DNA of 64,000 bases from Bacillus sp. FJAT-50079 (GTDB lineage Bacteria > Bacillota > Bacilli > Bacillales > Bacillaceae_C): positions 62,001-126,000 of the forward strand of contig NZ_JAGYPD010000007.1 in NCBI RefSeq assembly GCF_018343515.1, written 5' to 3'. The position numbers and the translations under genes are program-made. Each line of letters opens with the position of its first letter. The stretch's first letter is position 1. This document shows, piece by piece, positions 34,884 to 43,654 of the stretch. The notes below the pieces were generated by a model. It worked only from the letters and a program-made list of their open reading frames with translations. It made no database searches and had not been told where the DNA came from.

Positions 34884-36387
34884 TATATCCAATGTTTTCC
34901 GCGATAGGCAGGATCAACTGCTTCAAGCACTTTTGGAACATATTCAAATATCGTTGATCGCCCTCTTTTTTGCTGTTATCATTGCAATTCCTTTAGGCAT
35001 CTTTTTAACAAGAAGAAAAAGAGTGGCTGAAAGCGTCATCGGAGTTACGGCCGTTTTACAAACAATTCCATCGCTCGCTTTACTTGGCTTGCTCATTCCA
35101 CTGCTTGGCATTGGAAAAGTACCAGCAATTATTGCGCTTGTTGCCTATGCCCTCTTGCCGATTTTGAGAAATACATATACGGGCATTAAAGAAGTAGATG
35201 CTTCACTAAAAGAAGCAGCTCGTGGGATGGGAATGAACAATCGGCAGCAGCTGATCAAGGTTGAGTTGCCGCTTGCGATGCCAGTCATTATGGCGGGAAT
35301 TCGCACAGCGATGGTATTAATTGTTGGAACAGCAACGTTGGCTGCCCTTATTGGTGCGGGTGGTCTTGGCGATATCATTCTCCTTGGAATTGACCGGAAT
35401 CATTCAGCATTAATTGTACTTGGTGCGATTCCAGCTGCATTGCTTGCAATTCTTTTTGATACATTGCTTCGAAGGTTCGAACGACTTTCTTTTAAAAGAA
35501 CCATGGCAGCATTAGGTGTATTTGCAACCGCAACGATACTAATGATGGCCGCTCCATTTTTATCAGGCGGTATAAAAAAAGATATCGTCATTGCTGGAAA
35601 ACTAGGATCAGAACCAGAAATATTAATTAATATGTATAAAATATTAATCGAGCAAGAGACAGACCTACGGGTTGAATTAAAACCTGGGTTAGGAAAAACA
35701 TCCTTTGTTTTTAATGCATTAAAAAGCGGCAGCATCGATGTTTATCCTGAATTTACAGGTACGGCGATATCGGAATTTTTAAAAGAAACAGCAGTAAGTA
35801 CCGATCGCGAGGAAGTGTATGAACAGGCAAGGCAGGGACTGCTAGAGGAATTTGACATGACGCTGCTTGATCCGATGGACTATAACAATACGTATGCACT
35901 GGCAGTTTCCTCTAAGACCGCTGATCAATACAATCTAACGGCCATCTCGGATTTAGCAGGAGTGCAAAACAATATAAAAGCTGGCTTTACATTGGAATTC
36001 GCTGATCGTGATGACGGCTATTTAGGTATTCAAGAGCTTTATGGCATTCATTTTCCAAATGTCGTAACAATGGAGCCGAAGCTTCGCTACCATGCAATTG
36101 AAACAGAAGATATAAATTTAGTTGATGCTTATTCGACAGATAGTGAAGTTAGACAGTATGGCTTAGTCGTTTTAGAGGATGATTTAGAGCTATTCCCACC
36201 ATATCAAGGAGCGCCATTGCTGCGCGCAGATACGGCAGAGCAATATCCTGAGTTAGTAACAGCACTAAATAAGCTCGCCGGCAAAATCACTGACGACGAA
36301 ATGCGTGAAATGAATTATAAGGTGAATGTCGAAGGGGCCAGTCCGGCCGAAGTAGCTAAAAAGTATTTGCAGGAAGCTGGTTTGTAA
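34876..36387 (+). CDS. opuFB: osmolyte ABC permease fused to substrate-binding domain, OpuF type
   Basis: 503 residues from ATG 34876, overlapping opuFA by 8 bp. Residues 1-215 form the permease with the coupling loop KEAARGMGMNNRQQLIKVELPL. After one more helix (about 215-233), residues 235-503 form a QAT-family binding domain (IVIAGKLGSEPEILINMYK; DVYPEFTGTA; YNNTYALAVS) tethered outside. Such one-piece permease-binding proteins define OpuF. The cargo is a betaine-type compatible solute by family. Confidence 0.92.
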   Translation: MNNISNVFRDRQDQLLQALLEHIQISLIALFFAVIIAIPLGIFLTRRKRVAESVIGVTAVLQTIPSLALLGLLIPLLGIGKVPAIIALVAYALLPILRNTYTGIKEVDASLKEAARGMGMNNRQQLIKVELPLAMPVIMAGIRTAMVLIVGTATLAALIGAGGLGDIILLGIDRNHSALIVLGAIPAALLAILFDTLLRRFERLSFKRTMAALGVFATATILMMAAPFLSGGIKKDIVIAGKLGSEPEILINMYKILIEQETDLRVELKPGLGKTSFVFNALKSGSIDVYPEFTGTAISEFLKETAVSTDREEVYEQARQGLLEEFDMTLLDPMDYNNTYALAVSSKTADQYNLTAISDLAGVQNNIKAGFTLEFADRDDGYLGIQELYGIHFPNVVTMEPKLRYHAIETEDINLVDAYSTDSEVRQYGLVVLEDDLELFPPYQGAPLLRADTAEQYPELVTALNKLAGKITDDEMREMNYKVNVEGASPAEVAKKYLQEAGL

Positions 36388-36426
36388 GCCATGCCGCTAT
36401 TTTTAAGAAATAGCGGCATGGCTTTT
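36388..36426 (+). terminator. terminator of opuFAB
   Basis: A perfect 15-bp stem, GCCATGCCGCTATTT against its complement, with a TTAAG loop and a TTTTA tail, begins immediately after the opuFB stop. Confidence 0.9.
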
Positions 36427-36430
36427 ACCT

Positions 36431-36558
36431 TTACTATCGATTTTAATGCCATTATTACCGGTTCTGGAGGGGATACTACCGATTATTGCTTCAATACTAC
36501 CGATTATAGAGTGATTACTTCCGATTATCGTCCTAATACTACCAATTGTAAAAAATTC
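36431..36558 (+). repeat. 21-bp phased repeat array, locus D (6 copies)
   Basis: Cores at 36436 (ATCGAT), 36457 (ACCGGT), 36478, 36499, 36520 (TCCGAT) and 36541 (ACCAAT) keep the 21-bp period exactly although several cores are degenerate. It ends in ATTGTAAAAAATTCCTACCA and then CAAG, again like part of the 52-bp unit. It lies between the convergent opuFB and alkyltransferase-like genes, about 20 bp past the latter's stop. Confidence 0.93.
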
Positions 36559-36576
36559 CTACCACAAGCCCTCAGG

Positions 36577-36903
36577 TTATCCCTCTAGCCAATCGTTATC
36601 GATTGTTTCAGGCATCCATTGGAATTTTTCAAGCTGAATCCGCATCTTTTCATTCACTGAAATATTTTCCTTCTCTAATAGCTCTTTTTGTCTGTAACCA
36701 TCGCTCACGACAATCTCACCTTTTGCATTAATAACTCGATGCCATGGAAGCTCATATTTTGCGCTCATTGAATGAAGTACTCTTGCCACCTGTCTAGCAG
36801 CACGCGGATTGCCGGCAAGCCGAGCGATTTGTCCGTATGTAGCAACCTTCCCGATTGGAATATCACGAATGGTTTGAATGATTTTTTCTGTAAAACTTTC
36901 CAT
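36577..36903 (-). CDS. alkyltransferase-like protein (ATL)
   Basis: About 108 residues from ATG 36903; GTG 36909 is too close to AGGTGA. It has the DNA-binding fold of O6-alkylguanine-DNA alkyltransferases (GKVATYGQIARLAGNPRAARQVARVLH), but the active-site PCHRV is PWHRVI. Trp in place of Cys means it cannot accept an alkyl group. ATL proteins flag O6-alkylguanine for nucleotide excision repair. It is monocistronic. Confidence 0.93.
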   Translation of the reverse strand: MESFTEKIIQTIRDIPIGKVATYGQIARLAGNPRAARQVARVLHSMSAKYELPWHRVINAKGEIVVSDGYRQKELLEKENISVNEKMRIQLEKFQWMPETIDNDWLEG

Positions 36904-36990
36904 GTTCACTTCACCTACGGCCAGTATAGCATTTTTATGTTAAAAAATAACGAAAGGGGTAAAGGTAATAAGAAGAAGGGAGCGAATATA

Positions 36991-37311
36991 ATGAACGTTA
37001 AAAATGCTAGCGATGTAAAACGATTCAATGATGGGAGATTAGTTAGAACACAGTTATTCCAAGAAGGCAAAACAACCGTATTTGTTTTGAATTTTTTGCC
37101 TGGACAAAAATTGCCGCCACATCCGCATCCAGATTCCCATGTGTATTTATATATCATCGAAGGAAAAGGAGTATGTACAATCGATGATCAGCAGTATGCA
37201 ATTGCTGAAAAGGATGTGATTCATGCAGTGGATAATCAGCATGTAAGCGTCGAAAATACAGGTGATGCTCCATTAAGTATCTACGTTGTTCAAGCACATG
37301 AATCATTATAA
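36991..37311 (+). CDS. cupin-domain protein
   Basis: 106 residues from ATG 36991 (GAAGGGAG upstream). A single cupin barrel with motif 1 PPHPHPDSHVYLYIIEGKG and motif 2 around HAVDNQHVSVENTG, giving His and Glu metal ligands. No signal peptide. Small cupins of this kind can be dioxygenases, isomerases or sensors; the sequence does not decide. It is transcribed towards the two-component genes but separated from them by 56 bp. Confidence 0.85.
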   Translation: MNVKNASDVKRFNDGRLVRTQLFQEGKTTVFVLNFLPGQKLPPHPHPDSHVYLYIIEGKGVCTIDDQQYAIAEKDVIHAVDNQHVSVENTGDAPLSIYVVQAHESL

Positions 37312-37367
37312 AGTGCTTGAAAATCTTCCGTTAATCGGGCACAGTTAAACAAAAAGGAAGAAAATGA

Positions 37368-38066
37368 ATGACAACAATTATGATTGTGGAGGACGACTCG
37401 AAAATTGCTACACTTTTACGAAGTCATCTTGAAAAATATGGTTTTAACGTCGTGCTTGCAGAGAACTTTGAATATGTAACCGAGCTTTTTCAAGAAGTAA
37501 ACCCAGCTCTTGTCTTATTAGATATTAATTTACCTAGCTATGATGGATATTACTGGTGCCGGCAAATCAGGCAGGTTTCAACGTGCCCGATTTTATTTAT
37601 ATCTGCGCGCTCTGGAGAAATGGATCAAGTAATGGCACTAGAAAATGGAGCCGATGATTTTATTACGAAGCCTTTCCACTATGAAGTCGTGATGGCCAAA
37701 ATCCGCAGCAATTTGCGTCGAGCTTACGGCGAATATGCACCTAAGCTGGAGGAGCGGGTGATCGAGCTAAATGGACTTAAACTTTATGTAGAACGGTTGG
37801 AGCTGCAAAAAGGAAATGCAGTCGTTTCATTAACAAAGAAAGAAGCGATTCTGCTCGAATTATTAATGAAACGATCACCGAGAGTAGCAAGCCGTGAAGT
37901 GATTTTAGAAAAGCTTTGGGATGATCAATCGTTTGTAGATGAAAATACACTTAATGTGAATATTGCCAGAGTGAGGAAAAAGTTGCAGGAGCTTGGGATT
38001 GAACAGGCGATTGAAACAGTAAGAGGTGCTGGATATAAAATCACTTCAGCTTGGGAGTCGGTTTGA
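37368..38066 (+). CDS. BceR-type response regulator
   Basis: 232 residues. Receiver domain (1-118) with acidic EDD, phospho-acceptor Asp in LLDINLPSYDG and Lys in FITKPFHYE; OmpR-type winged helix (130-230) with the terminal VRGAGYK motif. It pairs with the overlapping intramembrane kinase and the following ABC transporter, forming a complete Bce module for antimicrobial-peptide detoxification. The predicted binding site is at 39166-39179. Confidence 0.92.
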   Translation: MTTIMIVEDDSKIATLLRSHLEKYGFNVVLAENFEYVTELFQEVNPALVLLDINLPSYDGYYWCRQIRQVSTCPILFISARSGEMDQVMALENGADDFITKPFHYEVVMAKIRSNLRRAYGEYAPKLEERVIELNGLKLYVERLELQKGNAVVSLTKKEAILLELLMKRSPRVASREVILEKLWDDQSFVDENTLNVNIARVRKKLQELGIEQAIETVRGAGYKITSAWESV

Positions 38067-39070
38067 TGAAGCTATTTTTACGAGAGCATATCCCACTTAT
38101 TTGCATTAACATCGTTCAGCTCCTCTTCATTTTATCCACCTTTTGGCTTGGTGGATATCGAGATTATCCACTTGCTTTATATGCATTGTTTCTAGGAACT
38201 TTCTTATTAACCGTTTATTTATTTTATCGCTATATAACACATAAAGAGTTTTACAAACGGCTAACGGTAATGATGACGGAATTGGATGAGGCGAATCGAG
38301 TAATTGGTCATGCTCCGCTTGCGAATGCACTCGAGAAGCTATTAAAAAGGCAATATACTCACTATATGAATGAATTACACGTACAGACAAAAAAGCGCAG
38401 TGATCATCTAACATTTATTAACCAATGGGTGCACCAAATGAAAACTCCGCTATCAGTTATTGAATTAATTACCCAAGAGGCCGATGATGAGAAGCTTGAA
38501 AGCATTCGGGAAGAAGCGGATAAATTAGGAAAAGGGCTTGAAATGGTGCTTTACGCAGCAAGGCTGGAAGCATTCGAGCATGATTTCCAAGTAGGGCCTG
38601 TTTCGTTGAAAAAAACGATTGAGCAGGCGATACGTGAGAATAAACGTTTGTTTATAAAAAACAGAGTTTATCCGGAAACGGATTTAGCAGCAGATATCAT
38701 TATTGAATCAGATGAAAAATGGCTCATATTTATTTTGAACCAGTTTATTACAAACGCTGTGAAATATTCGGCTGGAAAAGCGCAAAAGATCCAAATCACG
38801 CTCTTCCAATCAGAAGATCACGCTTGGATCGAGGTTCATGATCACGGAATAGGAATTGCGCAAACGGATATGAAACGCGTCTTTCGCCCTTTTTTCACAG
38901 GAGAAAATGGTCGGATGTACCGTGAGTCAACGGGAATGGGCTTATATTTAGCGAAGGAAGTATGCGACCGGCTTGGTCATGAGGTCAAAATCGATTCGGA
39001 GCAAGGGAAAGGGACGGCGGTGAGAATTACTTTTTTTTCAAAGTCAAAAGAAGCAAATTCAAGAAAATAG
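38066..39070 (+). CDS. BceS-type intramembrane-sensing histidine kinase
   Basis: 334 residues from ATG 38066, overlapping the regulator stop by 4 bp. Two membrane helices (about 12-32 and 38-58) are joined by a very short loop, so there is no sensor domain; BceS kinases instead read the state of their ABC transporter. It has the phosphoacceptor His in INQWVHQMKTPLSVIELI and ATPase boxes NAVKYS, DHGIGI and GMGLYLAKEV. Confidence 0.92.
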   Translation: MKLFLREHIPLICINIVQLLFILSTFWLGGYRDYPLALYALFLGTFLLTVYLFYRYITHKEFYKRLTVMMTELDEANRVIGHAPLANALEKLLKRQYTHYMNELHVQTKKRSDHLTFINQWVHQMKTPLSVIELITQEADDEKLESIREEADKLGKGLEMVLYAARLEAFEHDFQVGPVSLKKTIEQAIRENKRLFIKNRVYPETDLAADIIIESDEKWLIFILNQFITNAVKYSAGKAQKIQITLFQSEDHAWIEVHDHGIGIAQTDMKRVFRPFFTGENGRMYRESTGMGLYLAKEVCDRLGHEVKIDSEQGKGTAVRITFFSKSKEANSRK

Positions 39071-39165
39071 TGCTCTTGCGGCATAGATTATCCACTGAGG
39101 CTTATGTTCACCTCTCTGTAAAGCAAGGCGAACTTGGCAGAATTTCCTTCCGCTTTCTAATTACC

Positions 39166-39179
39166 TTACAAAAATGTAA
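39166..39179 (+). promoter_or_regulatory. BceR-type binding site
   Basis: TTACA (39166-39170), AAAA, TGTAA (39175-39179) matches the consensus TNACA-N4-TGTAA described for BceR-like regulators. It is about 80 bp upstream of the ABC ATPase start. A second, looser copy (TTACA-N5-TGTAG, 39224-39238) lies nearer the gene. Confidence 0.8.
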
Positions 39180-39258
39180 TAAAAGTGAAAGCTGAACCGA
39201 TGGTTAATATCCCCCTTTTTCCCTTACACTAAATGTAGTTGAGAAAGGGGTTTTTCAA

Positions 39259-40029
39259 TTGGATGTATTAAAAATTAAAAACTTAAGTAAAGTATACGAT
39301 GGAAAAGTGGCGTATAGAGCTTTAAACGATATTCATTTAACGATTGAAGCAGGCGAGTTTGTAGGGATTATGGGACCATCAGGAAGCGGGAAAACAACCT
39401 TGCTCAATATGGTAGCGACAATTGATCAACCAACATCGGGATCGTTATTGATCAATGACAAAGACCCATTTCGCTTAAAGCATCATGAGCTTGCACTGTT
39501 TAGACGACGAGAGCTCGGCTTTGTTTTCCAAGATTTTAACCTGCTGCCCACGTTAACGGTGGAAGAAAATATTGTTTTACCGCTGACACTCGATGGTGAG
39601 AAGGTAAAGGTAATGGAGCAAAAGGTGCAGACAATTGCTAAAAGGCTTGGAATTGAGGGGATATTGAAAAAGCGCATTTATGAAATTTCGGGAGGACAAG
39701 CGCAAAGAACAGCGATCGCCCGTGCGATCATTCATGAACCAGATCTAGTTCTAGCCGATGAACCGACAGGTAACTTAGATTCAAAATCGTCGAAGGCAGT
39801 GATGGAAACCCTTGAACAAATTAATAAAAGGGATCAAACGACAATGATGATGGTGACGCATGATGCGATTGCAGCGAGTTACTGTGACCGGGTTGTTTTT
39901 ATTAAAGACGGAGAGCTTTTTAATGAAATCCATCGCGGAGATAACCGCCAAGCCTTTTTCCAGAAAATCATTGACGTGTTATCGCTGTTAGGAGGGGATT
40001 CACATGACCTTTCGACAATTCGCATTTAA
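39259..40029 (+). CDS. BceA-type ABC ATPase
   Basis: 256 residues from TTG 39259, behind AGAAAGGGG. Walker A GPSGSGKTTL, signature ISGGQAQRTAIARA, Walker B LVLADEPTGNLD, His MMVTHD: a MacB/LolD-type mechanotransmission ATPase. With the large permease downstream it forms the resistance and sensing transporter for peptide antibiotics acting on lipid II-cycle intermediates. It overlaps the permease start by 26 bp. Confidence 0.92.
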   Translation: MDVLKIKNLSKVYDGKVAYRALNDIHLTIEAGEFVGIMGPSGSGKTTLLNMVATIDQPTSGSLLINDKDPFRLKHHELALFRRRELGFVFQDFNLLPTLTVEENIVLPLTLDGEKVKVMEQKVQTIAKRLGIEGILKKRIYEISGGQAQRTAIARAIIHEPDLVLADEPTGNLDSKSSKAVMETLEQINKRDQTTMMMVTHDAIAASYCDRVVFIKDGELFNEIHRGDNRQAFFQKIIDVLSLLGGDSHDLSTIRI

Positions 40030-41881
40030 TAATGTCATGCGTAATAAGCGGACGTATGCAGCTTATTTTTTAAGCAGTACGTTTTCTGTGCTCGTCTTTT
40101 TTATCTATGCGATCTTTGCCTTTCATCCTTCTTTAAGAGCAATTAACGTCAATGTGGCAGTTGGCTTACATTTTGCCGAAGGAATCATTTACGTTTTCTC
40201 ATTTCTATTTGTCCTTATTTCCATGAGTGCATTTTTAAAGTCTCGTAAAAAGGAATTCGGCCTTATGGTAATGCTAGGGATGACAAATATGCAGTTACGT
40301 AGAATGGTCTTTTTAGAAAATGTCTTTATCGGGTTTTTTGCCACTCTTTCTGGAATGGGGCTTGGGCTCGTGTTCGGAAAACTGTTGTTGCTAGCCGCAG
40401 AAAATATTTTAAAGTTGGAAGAAACCTTGCCATTTTATTTACCGATTCAAGCGTTACTTTTAACATTTATTGCTTTTATGTTATTGTTCGTTATTATTTC
40501 CTTTACCACCGTTTCGATTTTAAAAGGGAATAAGCTTATCGATTTAATTAAGGGCAGCGCGGCACCGAAGAAGGAGCCAAAATCATCGATTGCCTTATCA
40601 ATCATTGCTATATTATTACTGGCTATCGGTTATACCGGGGCATTAATTGTTCGTGGGATGGAAGTAACGATCGCGATGATTCCAGTCACGATTGTTGTAA
40701 CAATTGGAACGTATTTTCTTTTTACACAGCTAAGCGTCTATACGATTCATCGACTCAGAAAAAGAAAATCATTATTTTGGAAAAAAACGAATATGCTGCT
40801 TTTTTCAGATCTTGCTTATCGTATGAAAGACAATGCACGGACGTTTTTCTTTGTCGCGATTGTCTCGACGGTTACGTTTTCAGCGATTGGTTCACTCGTT
40901 GGTTTTCGGTCAATGATGACAAACGCGATTGTGCAAGAAAGCCCATTTGCTTTTACGTATTTAAATGAAGGCGATAAGCAAGAAACAGAACATATACAGC
41001 TAATTAAAAAGGAGCTTGACGCCTATCCTTATAAAGAGGCAAGCGTAAAAGTGAAAAAGGTTTTGATAGAAAATACAGCCAATGCCGCATCAATTGTCAG
41101 TGTCTCGGAATTTAATCGGCTTGCAGAACTTAGCGGGGAAAAGGCTGAAAACATTCATCTTCAAGGCAACGAAGCGATCTCCCTCCAATTCGAAGCCACA
41201 ATTGGGGTAAGCCCTGAGATTGATAAACAAGAATCGATAAGATTAGCTGGAAATGATGTTGTTCTTGAACGGAAAGATGTCATTTATTCCAATGTATTTG
41301 CCGATTACAGACCTTATATCATTGTTGCCGATTCGCTTTTTGCTGACTTGCAAAACGTAGAAAGTGAACAAAGCTACCATGCCTTTTATATAAAAGATTG
41401 GAAGGAAACGCTTGAAGCTGGGAAAAACTTAACGAAGGTGTTAGATTATTATGGGGATGGCTACCAATTTCGTTCATTAGCTGTTGGTTGGAATGACATA
41501 AATCAAGGCTATGGAGCTATTCTTTTTGTTGGTCTGTTTATCGGGGCGGTCTTTTTTGTGGCGGCAGGCAGCTTCTTATATTTCCGCCTTTATGCTGATT
41601 TAGATGATGAGAAGCAGAAATTTAAAGCAATTGGCAAGCTTGGAATCACCGATAAAGAGTTATCAAAAGTGTTGACGATTCAGCTTGGTTTGTTATTTTT
41701 CGTCCCAATTATTGTTGCAGTGATCCATGGGGCGGTTGCACTCACAGCCTTGCAAAATATGTTTAACTTTAATTTGGCAAAGGAATCTGCACTTGTGCTT
41801 GCAAGCTTTGCTGGCATTCAAGTCATTTACTTTTTATTCATCCGTGCCAATTATATTCGGAAAATTAAAAGGGCGATGTAA
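40004..41881 (+). CDS. BceB-type ABC permease
   Basis: 625 residues from ATG 40004 (GGAGGGG upstream). Ten predicted membrane helices in the Bce arrangement, with FtsX-like domains (ISMSAFLKSRKKEFGLMVML near helix 2) and one large extracellular loop of about 200 residues (about 310-510) between helices 7 and 8. This loop recognises the peptide. In known modules the transporter both removes the drug from its target and signals to the kinase. The drug spectrum cannot be read from sequence. Confidence 0.92.
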   Translation: MTFRQFAFNNVMRNKRTYAAYFLSSTFSVLVFFIYAIFAFHPSLRAINVNVAVGLHFAEGIIYVFSFLFVLISMSAFLKSRKKEFGLMVMLGMTNMQLRRMVFLENVFIGFFATLSGMGLGLVFGKLLLLAAENILKLEETLPFYLPIQALLLTFIAFMLLFVIISFTTVSILKGNKLIDLIKGSAAPKKEPKSSIALSIIAILLLAIGYTGALIVRGMEVTIAMIPVTIVVTIGTYFLFTQLSVYTIHRLRKRKSLFWKKTNMLLFSDLAYRMKDNARTFFFVAIVSTVTFSAIGSLVGFRSMMTNAIVQESPFAFTYLNEGDKQETEHIQLIKKELDAYPYKEASVKVKKVLIENTANAASIVSVSEFNRLAELSGEKAENIHLQGNEAISLQFEATIGVSPEIDKQESIRLAGNDVVLERKDVIYSNVFADYRPYIIVADSLFADLQNVESEQSYHAFYIKDWKETLEAGKNLTKVLDYYGDGYQFRSLAVGWNDINQGYGAILFVGLFIGAVFFVAAGSFLYFRLYADLDDEKQKFKAIGKLGITDKELSKVLTIQLGLLFFVPIIVAVIHGAVALTALQNMFNFNLAKESALVLASFAGIQVIYFLFIRANYIRKIKRAM

Positions 41882-41887
41882 AGAGAG

Positions 41888-41925
41888 GAAAGAGCACCTA
41901 CATAAGTGCTCTCCTTCTTTATAAC
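41888..41925. terminator. terminator after the Bce module
   Basis: AGAGCAC and GTGCTCT form a 7-bp stem with an 8-base loop (41890-41911), followed by CCTTCTTT. It also faces the end of the anti-sigma gene. Confidence 0.7.
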
Positions 41926-42956
41926 TATTTTTTTAGCAATTCTACCTTTCCAATACCTTCAACGATAAATGTTAGCTTCTTAGCTTGCTGATACGATGTG
42001 AACGGTAAGTTTGTGGAAATAATCGTTTGCTGATCCTTTTCAGTCAACTGGAATCCTTCTGCTTCATATACATGTCCATCTTCATCCATCAATTTCATTT
42101 TCTCTACAAAAGGACTTTCGTTGTCAAAGATACCTTCAATCGAAAATGTAAGCTGTAGCGATGTTGGGTTAGCCTTGGCGGAGCTGACTTGAATTATCGC
42201 TGATCGATTGGCCATTGTGTATTCAGTGATTGGAATGTTTTTCTCTGTATTAGCAATAGGTAAATTCCATGTACCATCAATTTTCTTTACTTCATCCACA
42301 CCGTAAAAAATATTGACACTCTCTATTTCTACTACCGCATTATTTAAATGAGGGATGATTCCTTCGTTGGAATGCAGTAACACTTCATATTGAATGGTAC
42401 CTGTTTTTACATCAAGGATTGGGTTTTGCTGATCAGCACCAGAGATGTAGCTGTGGTTACTTATCTTTGGTTTTGTATCTGGAATAAATTCTTCAATGTA
42501 TTCACCGTCACCGTTCTTTACTCGATAATCAAGCGAAACTTCTGTCACCTGATCGTTAAGAATAGTAGGATTATTAAACTGTAACTGAAATCCTAGCCCT
42601 AATTTATTCGCGTCTGAAAAATGCTGGGACAATGTGATCTGAATCTGCTGATCGGTAATGGATTGATGATTTTCTTGCACGAATCCTTCCGAAATCGATC
42701 GCTCGATGCCTTTATCCCCAAAGCGAAAGAAATCTTGTATGCTCGCTAAGGCTTGTTCATTTGCAACAATAATGCCAGTCGCGATCATGGCACAGGCAGC
42801 CGCCGTGACCCTTCTCCATATGTTGAAATTTCTTTTCCTTTTTGAGCGTACTTGAATGATTTCGTACGTCCGATCTAATGACTCTCTTATAGCTGTTGGT
42901 ATTTCCTTTTTTTCATTCATCACTTCATTAAATTCCTTTTCGAAGTTGTTTTTCAT
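41925..42956 (-). CDS. DUF4179 anti-sigma factor
   Basis: 343 residues from ATG 42956 (AAGGAGCG upstream), overlapping the sigma gene by 29 bp. The N-terminal 45 residues are cytoplasmic. One membrane helix follows (about 48-66, VTAAACAMIATGIIVANE). The DUF4179 signature ASIQDFFRFGDKGIERSISEG is next, then a large outer beta-rich domain. Proteins of this kind bind and inhibit the ECF sigma factor encoded upstream until an envelope stress signal arrives. Confidence 0.88.
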   Translation of the reverse strand: MKNNFEKEFNEVMNEKKEIPTAIRESLDRTYEIIQVRSKRKRNFNIWRRVTAAACAMIATGIIVANEQALASIQDFFRFGDKGIERSISEGFVQENHQSITDQQIQITLSQHFSDANKLGLGFQLQFNNPTILNDQVTEVSLDYRVKNGDGEYIEEFIPDTKPKISNHSYISGADQQNPILDVKTGTIQYEVLLHSNEGIIPHLNNAVVEIESVNIFYGVDEVKKIDGTWNLPIANTEKNIPITEYTMANRSAIIQVSSAKANPTSLQLTFSIEGIFDNESPFVEKMKLMDEDGHVYEAEGFQLTEKDQQTIISTNLPFTSYQQAKKLTFIVEGIGKVELLKK

Positions 42957-43476
42957 ATGCGATCGCTCCTTCACCTTTGTAATAATTATTTCTTAATATC
43001 GATTTGGCTCTGGAAAGTCTGGATTTAATTGTCCCTTCCGGCTCTTTCAAAAATGCACTGATTTCCCGGACGTTTAATCCGACAATAAAGTATAGAACTA
43101 AAGCCAATTTATAATCTTTATTCAAGCTATTTAGTGCATCTTCCATCTCGATTTTTTGAAAGTCATCGGTACCCAATTCAGATAGGTGTTGCACATCAAC
43201 GGAAGAAAAATGATTTCTTTTATTAAGTAAACTATTACATTGGTTGATCAGTATTTTATAAATCCATGTGTTAAAATACGCATCGTTTTTTAAAGTATGT
43301 AATCTTTCATATGCTGTTATAAGCGTCTCTTGTAACACATCTGCGACATCTTCGTCATTGTTTAATAATTTACTCGCTGTTCGATACAAAACATCTTCAT
43401 ATTGCTTCACAAGTGAAACAAATGCTTCTCCATCTCCCCTTTTTGCCTTTTTCACTAATTTTTTTACTGTACTCAT
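42928..43476 (-). CDS. ECF sigma factor, SigV/ECF30-like
   Basis: 182 residues from ATG 43476 (GGGGGTG upstream); GTG or other starts further upstream lack a site. Sigma-70 region 2 is at about 20-90 (YRTASKLLNNDEDVADVLQET; AYFNTWIYKILINQC) and region 4 at about 120-170 (VGLNVREISAFLKEPEGTIKSRLSRAK). It is paired with a DUF4179 anti-sigma factor. A probable self-recognised promoter is at 43515-43543. Confidence 0.92.
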   Translation of the reverse strand: MSTVKKLVKKAKRGDGEAFVSLVKQYEDVLYRTASKLLNNDEDVADVLQETLITAYERLHTLKNDAYFNTWIYKILINQCNSLLNKRNHFSSVDVQHLSELGTDDFQKIEMEDALNSLNKDYKLALVLYFIVGLNVREISAFLKEPEGTIKSRLSRAKSILRNNYYKGEGAIAYEKQLRKGI

Positions 43477-43514
43477 ATAAACACCCCCTGTCCCTTTTTT
43501 GCTTTTCAATCTAT

Positions 43515-43543
43515 TAGATACAGAATGGTATCGCTTCGTTGCA
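43515..43543 (-). promoter_or_regulatory. candidate autoregulated ECF promoter
   Basis: On the minus strand, TGCAAC (43538-43543) is followed after 15 bp by TGTATCTA (43515-43522). The AAC motif at -35 and GTAT/GTC-like -10 are the usual form of ECF promoters. It lies about 40 bp upstream of the sigma gene. Confidence 0.55.
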
Positions 43544-43654
43544 TTGGTTGAAAATTTTTTAAAAAAGCTTAAATGTCTTATTTATTATACTTCGCCTTAA
43601 GAAGGTGAGAATAATCTGGTGTTGACAACCAAACGATGATCATGTAAATTTTAA

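Noticed and set aside
36391-36588. Short plus-strand frame after opuFB
   Set aside because: Starts within the opuFB terminator and is mostly the locus D repeat.
36772-36990. Upstream extension of the cupin gene
   Set aside because: It would run over the alkyltransferase-like gene on the other strand; ATG 36991 has its own GAAGGGAG site.
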